From: Dictyocoela muelleri
Lineage: Eukaryota > Microsporidia
DNA: 13,296 bases
Assembly (NCBI GenBank): GCA_016256075.1
Contig: SDVU01000448.1
Span: 1-13,296, forward strand
Direction: 5' to 3'
Below the pieces are notes generated by a model. It was not told the DNA's origin. It was given only the letters and a program-made list of their open reading frames with translations, and searched no databases. Shown in pieces: positions 1 through 7,685 of this stretch; position 1 is the first letter of the stretch, and each line of letters begins with the position of its first letter. The translations under genes and the position numbers were made by a program.

Positions 1-727
1 GACTTGCCCCTGAATCGAAGAACATCTGACCTATCCCCCTAACATGCACTTCATTAAACTTATTGCATAAATCCTTCATTTTTTGATTTACAAATTCCTT
101 TCCGTTGTCTGTATGTAAAATTAGTGGTGGTTTAAAAGTTAAAAATACATATTCAATTGATTTATTCACTTCTTCTGCAGTTTTGGACTTTAACGCAAAT
201 GTCCACGCAAATTTACTAAAACTATCTAGTCCTACCAATAGCCATTTATATCCATTATTTAGATCTCCATAGTGCCTTAAATTTACCAAATCAAATAAAA
301 ATCGCTCCCCAACAAAGTATGATCTAATCGGTGTTATTAAAGGTCTCGTGTTTAATAAATTACGTGATTGACAAAAAGAACATTGCCTTAAAACATTCAT
401 TAATTCATCTCTAGTATAATTATAGAGTTTATTTTTCAATAGACTATATAGCCTGTCTCTTCCAGGATGTCCAGAAATATTATGTATAGATTCTATATAA
501 TCTTTTTTATGCCGAGATTCTTCTTCAGCAAAAAATCTTAATTTGAATAAAGGATTTTTTATTATTAATATTGTATTTCCGTCCTCGGGGTCGATTTCAA
601 GTTTGTTGGCTCTTTTTCGAAACGATTTCTTTGCAGATCCGTTATTAATATGCAGTGGATATTGGCCGGTACGAATAAAAGAAATAATTTCTTGTTTTTC
701 TTGAATATTAAGAGTGATTAACTTCAT
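1..727 (-). mobile_element. Fossil retrovirus-like/Ginger-type (KRBA2-like) integrase, partial at window edge
   Basis: The minus strand read from an ATG at 725-727 shows an integrase: an H2C2 zinc-binding module (H82 and H87, then C116 and C119, in IHNISGH and CSFCQ), followed by the start of a DDE catalytic core. The first acid is D146 in FDLVNL, followed by a strand-rich KWLLVGLDSFSKFAW, and the second is D207 in HTDNGKEF. The glutamate and C-terminus lie beyond the window. This matches the integrase shared by Ty3-type LTR elements, Ginger DNA transposons and the KRBA2-like copies common in microsporidia. No reverse transcriptase or RNase H precedes it in the 1 kb upstream and it opens with its own Met, which favours the stand-alone integrase type. 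It looks broken, with about one break in the visible part, so it is a fairly young fossil. A CCCC tract lies just before the ATG. Family placement is by motif only. Confidence 0.8.
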
Positions 728-1020
728 GGCTGGGGCTTATTTGTTTCATAAGATTTGATGGTTAAAGATTTTGAGATTTTCATCTAAAAGATTGATTTTT
801 GTGAAGTTATGAAAAAAAGTGTACCAAACAATCTCCGAATAACAAGATTGTATAAAATTATTTTATTTAAAACTTGTAGTTTATATTTAATCTTAATCTT
901 TTCAATTATAAAAAACCATTTATTTAAATAAATCACCAAAACATATCAACCAAAACTATTTTCTATATAAAATATTCTAAATAAAATTTACTCACCAAGT
1001 ATTATTTTCCTGTTACAGAT

Positions 1021-1090
1021 CCATCTTTCTTTCGGATATTTCCCTCTTTCAAATATATTTTTCTTTTTTTCAAATATTTTCCCTCCAAAA
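1021..1090. repeat. Degenerate pyrimidine-rich tandem repeat
   Basis: Three loose copies of a motif like TTTCAAATATTTTCCCTC follow one another. The strand is almost free of G. The units are imperfect in both length and sequence. It could be a subterminal part of an unrecognised transposon or simple low complexity. Confidence 0.35.
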
Positions 1091-1215
1091 AAAACTATAA
1101 ATAAAAAAAATCTGTACTACCCATACAAAAATAAATAAACTCAGTTTTTTAAAAAATTGTGGTTAAGTCAGGAATATTAAAAAACAATTTTTTTTAATAA
1201 TTTTATTTGAGGGAC

Positions 1216-1243
1216 CACATAAGCCTGGAATCACATAAGCCTG
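1216..1243. repeat. Short direct repeat CACATAAGCCTG x2, 16-bp period
   Basis: The 12-mer CACATAAGCCTG occurs at 1216-1227 and again at 1232-1243. It stands out because it is GC-richer than its surroundings. Its role is unknown; it could be a protein-binding pair or the edge of an old element. Confidence 0.5.
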
Positions 1244-1774
1244 TAACAATAATTTTTAAGAATAATAATTTTTATACTTTTTTAATGAATTATAAAGATT
1301 AAATTTAATGCAAACAAAAATCTAGATTAAATTTCATTTTTAATTTCATGAAAGTTTAAATCGTAAATTTACTTCAAGATATAATTCTTTATAAAATTGT
1401 ATATTAATTAATTTTATAAATAAAAAGTATAAATTTATTAAAAAAACTATTTTTAATAGAAATTGTTCCTAAAATTTTTAAACTGACTTGTATAATTAAC
1501 GATTTTATGTTTTTTCAAACGATTTTTAAATTGATGTTGTTTAATTACTAATTATAAATTGGTTAAGTTCTTTTAAAACTATTGAATATTTTAATTTTTT
1601 AAAAGCTACTTATTTATGACAATTTTATAAATATTTTTATTAATTGTTAAATATTTGTTATAATCTTTTGTAATGTATATTTTGATTTGTTATTTTAAAA
1701 TTTGTATATCGTTTATTTGTAATTATAAAGGATAATTTAGTTTTAATAACTTATTTATTTAACTGCGATTCTTT

Positions 1775-2254
1775 TCAGTTATTCGTTGACATTTCTTCTT
1801 CTAAATTATATTCATCTAATTTTGATGTTTTTAGTTCATTATTTTTAAGTAAAAAAATCACACAAATAAAAATATCATCAACCTTTTTTTGTAATTCGTG
1901 TTCATAAGATTCTGCTGATAATTTTTTGTCGTTAATTTTCTTTGTATATTCCTCAAGAGTGCTTAATTTGATTTGGAATGCTTGTTCTTCAGGAATATCA
2001 TTTTCTTCTTCAATAATATTTATTATTGTGTGAATTCTATTTAAAATTTTATCGTAGAACTGTTTATTTTCTAAATTTTTATCTTTAAATGAACTCATAT
2101 TTGTAACTATCTCTTGGAGCCTTGAATTTATACTTTTCTTCGGTTCATTTTCGTCTTCTGAATTATAATTTTTACATAATAATGAAAAAACTAGAATTAT
2201 TATTGCTATTATGAAAATTATAATAAATATTCTTAATTTACGATTTTTTAACAT
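1775..2254 (-). CDS. Hypothetical 159-aa protein with N-terminal membrane anchor
   Basis: An intact single-exon ORF with an ATG start at 2252-2254 and a TGA stop. I do not recognise the family. After a basic start (MLKNRKLR) comes a very hydrophobic run at about residues 9-27, rich in I, F and L, which fits a signal anchor or uncleaved signal peptide. The rest is charged, Lys/Glu-rich and probably helical, with coiled-coil-like heptads at about residues 40-125. A short hydrophobic patch near 129-137 (IFICVIFLL) could be a second membrane contact. The tail is acidic (NLEEEMSTNN). The start is supported by a CCC triplet immediately before the ATG, as described for microsporidian genes. A likely AATAAA lies about 16 bases past the stop. 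With an N-in orientation the charged domain would face the lumen or outside. It may be a lineage-specific membrane or secreted protein; no function can be assigned. Confidence 0.7.
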   Translation of the reverse strand: MLKNRKLRIFIIIFIIAIIILVFSLLCKNYNSEDENEPKKSINSRLQEIVTNMSSFKDKNLENKQFYDKILNRIHTIINIIEEENDIPEEQAFQIKLSTLEEYTKKINDKKLSAESYEHELQKKVDDIFICVIFLLKNNELKTSKLDEYNLEEEMSTNN

Positions 2255-2261
2255 GGGATGG
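2255..2261 (-). promoter_or_regulatory. CCC-type start-proximal signal
   Basis: On the minus strand CCATCCC abuts the ATG of the 159-aa gene. Microsporidian genes often carry a CCC- or GGG-like motif directly upstream of the initiation codon, so this supports both the start choice and the organism guess. One site alone is weak proof. Confidence 0.45.
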
Positions 2262-2411
2262 TTTTAAAATAATAATAAAATTGAACAATTTGTTTAATTT
2301 AGAAAAAAAAAGGAGTTTCTTTGTAAATAAATTAAATTTTAAATTTTATTACAATTTTACATTTTAATATTAACATACTTTATTTTTGAAATATATCTTT
2401 ACAATAAAAAT

Positions 2412-2885
2412 AAATAGACATTGCATGCAACAATATCAATAGCTGCTAGAACGTAGAGATATCTCGACCATTGATCTTTATTCTTTTCGATTTTGTTTTT
2501 GGTTGTTAGTTTTCGGTTTTTATGTCACTCCTAAGCTACCCAGAAGCCCAGCTGTATTCACGATTTTCGTTTTATCAATGACTCACTAGGATACAGTAAT
2601 TAATTCCTTTTCATTATTTTTCTACTATCTTTTTTCCCGAGATGCGTCGTAGTGCTTATCCACACACCTAGAAGAGGCTCTTCCACTTCATTGTCATATT
2701 AGACCAAGTCTTAATCAACTATACCACACTGGAAAAAACTGTATATTAATACTATATTTCCTTGGTTTTTGAACGTTAATGCCATTCCCTAATTATTTAT
2801 TAAAGAGTATGTCTGCAGGAATTAAACCTCGATACTTAAATTTTATATTCAAGAGTGTTAACCGCTGCCTTATCTTCCCTAAGAA
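2412..2885 (-). repeat. tRNA-headed SINE-like element, copy 1
   Basis: The minus strand of this stretch aligns by eye along its whole length with 10005-10463 on the plus strand. Shared anchors in order are GGTTAACACT, CTCTTTAATAAATAAT, GGGAATGGCATTAA, TAATATACAGTT, GATTAAGACTTGG, AGGTGTGT, GAGTCATTGATAAAACGAA, CTTCTGGGTAGCTTAGGA and a GCATG near the 3' end. The head resembles the promoter half of a tRNA: an A-box-like stretch at about 2862-2876 and a decayed B box (GGTTTAATTC on the minus strand) at 2819-2828. There is no coding capacity. The copies differ by many substitutions and small indels, so this copy is old. No clear target duplication was found. Confidence 0.65.
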
Positions 2886-3189
2886 AAATTTATATTTAGA
2901 ATCACCTTTATATATTCTAAAATCGATTTTTCACAGGACTTTACCAAAATTTATCTTATAATATGCGAAGTTAATAACAAAAAAAACAAATATGCATTAT
3001 AATTTATCTAATACCACACTATTAAACATAAATACAAGATTGGAAAGGGCACCTACAATTTTTATTGATATAAATCTGTTTTTTTTGTAGAAATGAGTCT
3101 TTTTTAGGGGATTTACTTTTTTTTGACAGTATAAGATAAAAAAAATCATAATTCTATATATGACGATTTTTTCGATACAATTTGATTAA
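2886..3189. other. AT-rich spacer, nothing recognised
   Basis: Sequence between the SINE-like head and the Merlin relic. It has poly-A and poly-T tracts but no supported ORF, RNA or repeat. Confidence 0.4.
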
Positions 3190-3475
3190 GGTGCTGTAGA
3201 TAAGACGTCCAAAAAAAAATTTAGAAAGAGTTGAAACCCACCAATAACTCTATCAAATGCATTGGACGGGCTGTTAGAAGTATGGAAATTGGTGTATACT
3301 GATCGATTTTATCATATCGTAATGTTTACTTAAATACGGGTTTTAATTATAAAATATAAAACCATGGTGTTGTTATACTAAAACTCGATGTGTGCATACT
3401 AACAACATTAAGAGGTTTGGGGCACATTTAAAGTCCGTGAAGGGTGATGACAACAACGCAAAATGTGAATATTGA
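3190..3475 (+). pseudogene. Strongly decayed Merlin (ISXO2/IS1016-type) transposase piece
   Basis: No open frame remains, but two motif islands in the right order recall a Merlin transposase. Near 3193-3220 a frame reads AVDKTSKKKFRK, like the VEIDE-SKFGKRKY block around the first catalytic Asp. Near 3388-3470 a frame reads CVHTNNIKRFGAHLKSVKG, like the HTNTIEGNW-SSIKK block around the catalytic Glu, here with Lys in place of Glu. The distance between the blocks is shorter than in the copy at 12448-13055, so deletions are likely. Several stops and frame changes separate the islands. Matches are by eye and weak outside the HTN block. Confidence 0.4.
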
Positions 3476-3573
3476 GATTTTTAACAGTGTGTATACATCA
3501 AAAGAAGGTATTTGATGAAGGTACCGATTAAGACATTTAAAATATTACACTCAAATTTTTAAAATTTTATTTC

Positions 3574-3807
3574 TTTGTTTCTCCAACGAGTTAGTAAGAT
3601 TCTATTTTTGTAGAAATCGCCATCAGTAAGATGAAATTGCACGATTCTTATTTTAAATAAACGGGAAATTCGAGTTATCTCTATTTACATTTTAACTATA
3701 AATAACTCGCGATTTTATGCTTATTTAAATTAAGAAATACGTAATTTCATCTTACTGATGGCGATTTCTACAAAAATAGAATGTTACTAACTCGGCAGAG
3801 AACCAAA
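3574..3807. mobile_element. Foldback (MITE-like) palindromic element
   Basis: A long inverted repeat. The left arm from about 3587 (CGAGTTAGTAAGATTCTATT onward) is repeated as its reverse complement ending at 3794. About 50 bases (CGAGTTAGTAA through GTAAGATGAAATT) are almost identical between arms. Pairing then continues less perfectly through the middle (CGAGTTAT / ATAACTCG), so nearly the whole element can fold on itself. Weaker pairing extends the ends outward to about 3574 and 3807 (TTTG-TTCTC against GAGAA-CAAA). There is no coding capacity and no convincing target duplication. It fits a non-autonomous DNA transposon of unknown superfamily. Confidence 0.75.
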
Positions 3808-3936
3808 TCTTCAAACTAAATTGCTATTTTAATAATTTATTTTATCTTATTTTTATTTTCTTGGGTCCCTATTAAACATTAGTGGTGCAACTTTCGATAC
3901 AACTCCGAAAATGAAAAATTAGAAAGTATTTCTTTC

Positions 3937-4224
3937 AGTTTTGATCTTTCGGTTTTGATCTTTCGGTTTTGATCTTTCAGTTTTGATCTTTCAGTTTTGA
4001 TCTTTCAGTTTTGATCTTTCAGTTTTGATCTTTCAGTTTTGATCTTTCAGTCTTGATCTTTCAGTTTTGATCTTTCAGTTTTGATCTTTCAGTCTTGATC
4101 TTTCAGTTTTGATCTTTCAGTCTTGATCTTTCAGTTTTGATCTTTCAGTTTTGATCTTTCAGTTTTGATCTTTCGGTTTTGATCTTTCGGTTTTGATCTT
4201 TCAGTTTTGATCTTTCAGTTTTGA
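3937..4224. repeat. 14-bp minisatellite, 20 full units plus a partial one
   Basis: The unit AGTTTTGATCTTTC is repeated with no change in phase from 3937 to 4216, then breaks off after eight bases. Only three variants occur. Units 2, 3, 18 and 19 start GG instead of AG. Units 9, 12 and 14 read AGTCTT. Unit 1 and all others are AGTTTT. Each unit carries one GATC palindrome, so GATC sites recur every 14 bases. The array ends about 45 bp before the ATG of the LRR-like gene, inside its probable promoter region. The lack of indels and low variation suggest recent expansion or homogenisation. Confidence 0.95.
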
Positions 4225-4248
4225 CATTATTTAAATAAAAATCATCAT

Positions 4249-4260
4249 TATAAATATAAA
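4249..4260 (+). promoter_or_regulatory. TATA-like element before the LRR-like gene
   Basis: TATAAATATAAA lies 10-21 bases before the ATG at 4270, between the minisatellite and the gene. The short distance would give a very short leader, as is usual in microsporidia. In such AT-rich DNA the match could be chance. Confidence 0.35.
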
Positions 4261-4269
4261 ACAAGATTG

Positions 4270-5694
4270 ATGAATTTCAATAAAAAAATTTACCTTAAAA
4301 TCCCCATGTATATATATCGATCATTAATAATTTTATCACTCAATTTGATTTTTGATATTCAGCATGTTATAACAACCGGTTCTTCAGATAATGGAGAAAA
4401 CCAAAGAATATGTGCAAAAATAATCTGTCGAGATTCCGAAGTTGTCGAATTAAGCATCGACTTTTGCCAAAAATTTGAATATTTAAGAACCTTATTAAAT
4501 AAAGAAAATGACATTATCGAGATTAATGAAGAAAATTATCAATCTATAATTTTTGAAAAGATTAAAAATATCACAGCTAATTCTATTGATATTGATATTG
4601 ACGGTGAAGAATTTTTCGATATTTTGAACATCATGTCAAAATATAAACCGATTGAAAAATATACATTTTTTTCAAACATTGTTAATTCTAGCATTAATAA
4701 CATCCCTGGAATTTTAGATTTTTATGAATTCACTGATCTTAACAAAAATGAATATAAAAATATCGATCCTTTATTTTGGTACTTATTTTTAGATAAAATT
4801 TCCCGGAAATCTTGTTTTGAAATAAAAATTATTAATGATGTGTTGATCATCGATTATGACAATCCATTATACGAATTTATTAATCTCGGAACTGAAAATA
4901 ATAATATTGCGGAAAAAGTTAAAACTGTACTTATTCGATTTCCACGAGTCGAATGTACTTATAAAAAAATTCCAAACGAAACAATATCGTTCATTATCCA
5001 TCAATTACTGACAAATAAAAGTTATAAAAACAAAATCAATACATTAGAATTGTGTTATATTGATGTTTCAGTTGAATTTATAAACCTAATGTCTTATTTT
5101 AAAGAAGAAATTTCAAGAATAAAAAGCCTTAATTTATTAAATTCTGCCAATTCTTTCGATTTGAGTTATACTCCTATATTGATACCTGAAAATTATGATT
5201 ATTATTTGATACCTTCATCAAATATTCATTTTACTGATATTATTTGTAATGAAACACGTTTAGATACAATTATTGATGAATTTATCAGAAAATTTAAAAA
5301 TTTAGAGACGATCAAATTGGAAATATATTCATATTACAAAAATATTGTTCAATTCCATTTTTTGAAAAATGAGTCTGTTCGTGAAAAACTTTCGATTTTA
5401 TCTTTAAAAGGAAATTTGTTTGACTTGAAATTTGAAAATATTTATTTTCTGACAAAATTAAAAAATCTAACTGATTTAACTTTATTGGTCAAATCACCCG
5501 AAGAGGTTGTCCAATTTTTGAATATTCTGAAAAATAAAGATAAAATTATCAGGTTAGCTGTGTTTCGGGATGTTTATTCTGATGAAAGATGTAGGGAAAG
5601 TATTGAAAAGTTTCTAAATTTGAATGAAATAACATTAATTGAAAAAAGGAATTGTCAATCATTTATAAAAAAAACTTACGGAAATAAATATTAA
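4270..5694 (+). CDS. Putative secreted LRR-like protein, possible Skp1/BTB-like N-terminal domain (474 aa)
   Basis: Intact single-exon gene, with ATG at 4270 (a TTG just before it is not a credible start) and TAA stop. The N-terminus has basic residues and then a hydrophobic stretch at about 13-28 (MYIYRSLIILSLNLIF), which fits a signal peptide or anchor. Residues about 47-165 resemble a Skp1/BTB fold: a strand pair (AKIICRDSEVVELSIDF), a helix (EYLRTLL), an acidic strand (DIIEI), then helices ending with FYEFTDLNKNEYKNIDPLFW. That ending recalls the Skp1 tail FNI-NDF-PEEE---ENEW. From about 255 to 460 there are irregular leucine-rich units such as INTLELCYI, IKSLNLL, LETIKLEI, LSILSLKGN, LTDLTLL and LNEITLI. 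Family LRR expansions are known in large-genome microsporidia, so an exported host-interaction role is possible, but this is inference. The Skp1 reading is by pattern only. An AATAAA at 5683-5688 overlaps the 3' end of the reading frame. Confidence 0.85.
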   Translation: MNFNKKIYLKIPMYIYRSLIILSLNLIFDIQHVITTGSSDNGENQRICAKIICRDSEVVELSIDFCQKFEYLRTLLNKENDIIEINEENYQSIIFEKIKNITANSIDIDIDGEEFFDILNIMSKYKPIEKYTFFSNIVNSSINNIPGILDFYEFTDLNKNEYKNIDPLFWYLFLDKISRKSCFEIKIINDVLIIDYDNPLYEFINLGTENNNIAEKVKTVLIRFPRVECTYKKIPNETISFIIHQLLTNKSYKNKINTLELCYIDVSVEFINLMSYFKEEISRIKSLNLLNSANSFDLSYTPILIPENYDYYLIPSSNIHFTDIICNETRLDTIIDEFIRKFKNLETIKLEIYSYYKNIVQFHFLKNESVREKLSILSLKGNLFDLKFENIYFLTKLKNLTDLTLLVKSPEEVVQFLNILKNKDKIIRLAVFRDVYSDERCRESIEKFLNLNEITLIEKRNCQSFIKKTYGNKY

Positions 5695-6852
5695 ATCTCG
5701 GAACAAATCAAATTAGGGTTTTAATCAGGTTATTTTCGTGAATTAAATTTCTTTTTGTGATAATTGTTTACTTAAATTATTTTTTATGATTAAATTTTAT
5801 TTAATAAAGCATTTTTGATAGCATTTTTAGAAATATAGCCTTAAATGTGATAGTAGGTACATTTTTATAATTAATTAAAATTAGACTATAGGGCTTTAAT
5901 GAATTTCTAATAAAATTTTTTATTAAAAATACGCAAATTTACTTAAAAATACGAAAATTTACTTTAAATTCCAAAAATTTACTTAAAATTGAAAAAAAAA
6001 ATAATAAACTAATATCATGGCCGATGTGCGTTTAAATATTTAAATCGATAAAGTTTTATAACTTTTACAGACAAGAATATTCGAGCATGGAACCTAAAAA
6101 AAATATCGTTTGAAATCCAATGGGATATATATCTTAAAAATTTGTTATTTTTTTTTATTATTTTTTTTGTTAATTAAATTAAATATGTCATGGAAAGTTT
6201 AATTTTCAAAAAACTAAATTAAAAATCTTATTCTAATTTCCTACGGGATTATTTTTTTTAAAAAAAAGTATCTAAAAGTTGAACAAAAAAAATTCAAATT
6301 ATATCCTTTAAATATGGGCTGTATTTAAAGATCATAAATTTAATTTGAAATCATGAAATGATTTTCTATGAAGATGATTTACTACAAATGGAAATGTAAG
6401 TGGGCTCATTCAACGGATTCCCGCATTGTAATATTTAATGATTAAAGATTCTGTAAAGTGAGCTAAATATAATTTATTTAATTTTCGTAATTCTCTCATC
6501 TTCCCCTGGGGGGGGGTTACAACCTTTCAAAATTTATAGTTTTAAATTGATGAAATTTGTGATCACTAAATAATGAAAGGAATAATGTAATTGTCAAAAT
6601 TATTTTGTTTATTATGATATTAAAATTAAGTAAAAAAAATATTAATATTTCAGAATGGTGATGATCACAGGGGCATCACACAAGTATAAATAATAAATTT
6701 AAAAAATACATGGCTTAAATGAAATAAAAAAATCTAGGTGCATAGCTGTTATTTCATGAATGTAACATTTAAATATCGAATTTTGATTTATATTCGGTCT
6801 CTTTATAATTAATCAGCGAATGACTTAATCTATAAATAACATAGATTCGGGT
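5695..6852. other. AT-rich spacer, no gene seen
   Basis: More than 1.1 kb without a supportable ORF on either strand. It contains a second AATAAA at 5813-5818, a small 20-bp tandem repeat (5925-5984, listed separately) and a run of nine or more G near 6508, odd in DNA this AT-rich. I found no similarity to the other repeats in the window. Confidence 0.5.
5925..5984. repeat. 20-bp tandem repeat, 3 units
   Basis: Three units of AAAAATACGCAAATTTACTT type stand in register at 5925, 5945 and 5965. The first two differ by one base and the third is more diverged. It lies about 230 bases past the stop of the LRR-like gene. No function is apparent. Confidence 0.75.
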
Positions 6853-7135
6853 TCAAAGTGCAAATAGCCCTCCCTATTTGAGGGTCTTTATTTTTTAATT
6901 TGCCACTTCTGTTTTAAATGTCGGGGTGAAATGAATATTTTGAAAAAAATAAGCAAAATCAACAACAAAAAGATACAATGCCCAACAAAAACATCTATTC
7001 CTCAGTGTGTGTTGTTTTTTTTGGGATTGTATATTTCTGTTAATGATATAGCTTATTTTTTTCAATCTATTTTTTACGCTGACATTTAGAACATGGGTGG
7101 TAAATTAAAAAATAAAGACCCTCAAATGGGAATTT
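6853..7135. mobile_element. Palindromic element A of a tandem three-copy family
   Basis: The left arm from about 6870 (TTTGAGGGTCTTTATTTTTT...TTAAATGTC) is repeated as reverse complement up to about 7131 (GACATTTAGAACA...AATAAAGACCCTCAAA). The centre is a hairpin tip near CTCAGTGTGTG. Outer sequence (AAAGTGCAAATAGCCCT) matches the outer end of copies B and C. The arms differ at many positions, so this copy is older than B. It carries no ORF, and its termini are not exactly defined. Confidence 0.75.
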
Positions 7136-7271
7136 ATTAATAATAGAATGGAACAAAAGTGCCAAGAAAATATGATTAATAAGGCGAATTAAGTTCAATA
7201 AATGTATCTCTAAGAAGTTGATGATTACTTATCTCTAAAATTGATTTATGACAATAGTGCTTACTTTTTGA

Positions 7272-7545
7272 CACGAAGTGCGAATACATCTTATTTAAGG
7301 GTCTTTATTTATAATTTGCCGCCCCTGTTCTAAATGTCGAAGCGTAGAAAATATATTTAAAAAAAAGCAAAATCATTAACAAAAAGATACATTTACTCAG
7401 AAAAACATCACACACCGAGGTGTGTAATGTTTTTCTGAGTAAATGTATCTTTTTCTTAGTGATTTTTGTTTTTTTTTAAATATATTTTATACGCTTCGAC
7501 ATTTAGAACAGGGGCGGCAAATTATAAATAAAGACCCTCAAATAT
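7272..7545. mobile_element. Palindromic element B, near-perfect foldback
   Basis: A palindrome centred near 7417 (CACACCGAGGTGTG) with arms of about 120 bases running from 7298 outward to 7540. By eye the arms differ at only a handful of positions. Key blocks are AGGGTCTTTATTTATAATTT, GCCGCCCCTGTTCTAAATGT and AGATACATTTACTCAG, each present in both orientations. It is the cleanest member of the family and would form a strong hairpin or cruciform. It is non-coding. Confidence 0.85.
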
Positions 7546-7685
7546 GAATTTATTAATAATAACATTTAACAAAAGTGTCCAGAAAAAATATTAAAAAGAC
7601 AAATTAAGTTCAATAAATGTTTCTCTATGAATTTGATTATTACTTATCTCCCAAATTTATTTTTGAGAATGGAGCTTACTTTGTG

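Larger units (their letters stand above)
728..1774. other. AT-rich spacer, no gene seen
   Basis: About 1 kb of AT-rich sequence between two minus-strand coding regions. It holds a pyrimidine-rich stretch (about 1021-1090) and a short direct repeat (1216-1243), both listed separately. I see no convincing ORF on either strand, no RNA gene and no clear terminal repeats for the integrase element. An AATAAA on the minus strand at 1754-1759 lies about 16 bases past the stop of the 159-aa gene and may be its polyadenylation signal. Confidence 0.55.

Noticed and set aside
2779-2961. 60-aa plus-strand ORF
   Set aside because: It lies antisense across the head of SINE-like copy 1 and has no family feature.
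3937-4224. CRISPR array
   Set aside because: The 14-bp units are contiguous with no spacers; it is a minisatellite.
4267-4269. TTG as start of the LRR-like gene
   Set aside because: The next codon is ATG (4270-4272), which is the normal eukaryotic start; TTG is an artefact of permissive start rules.
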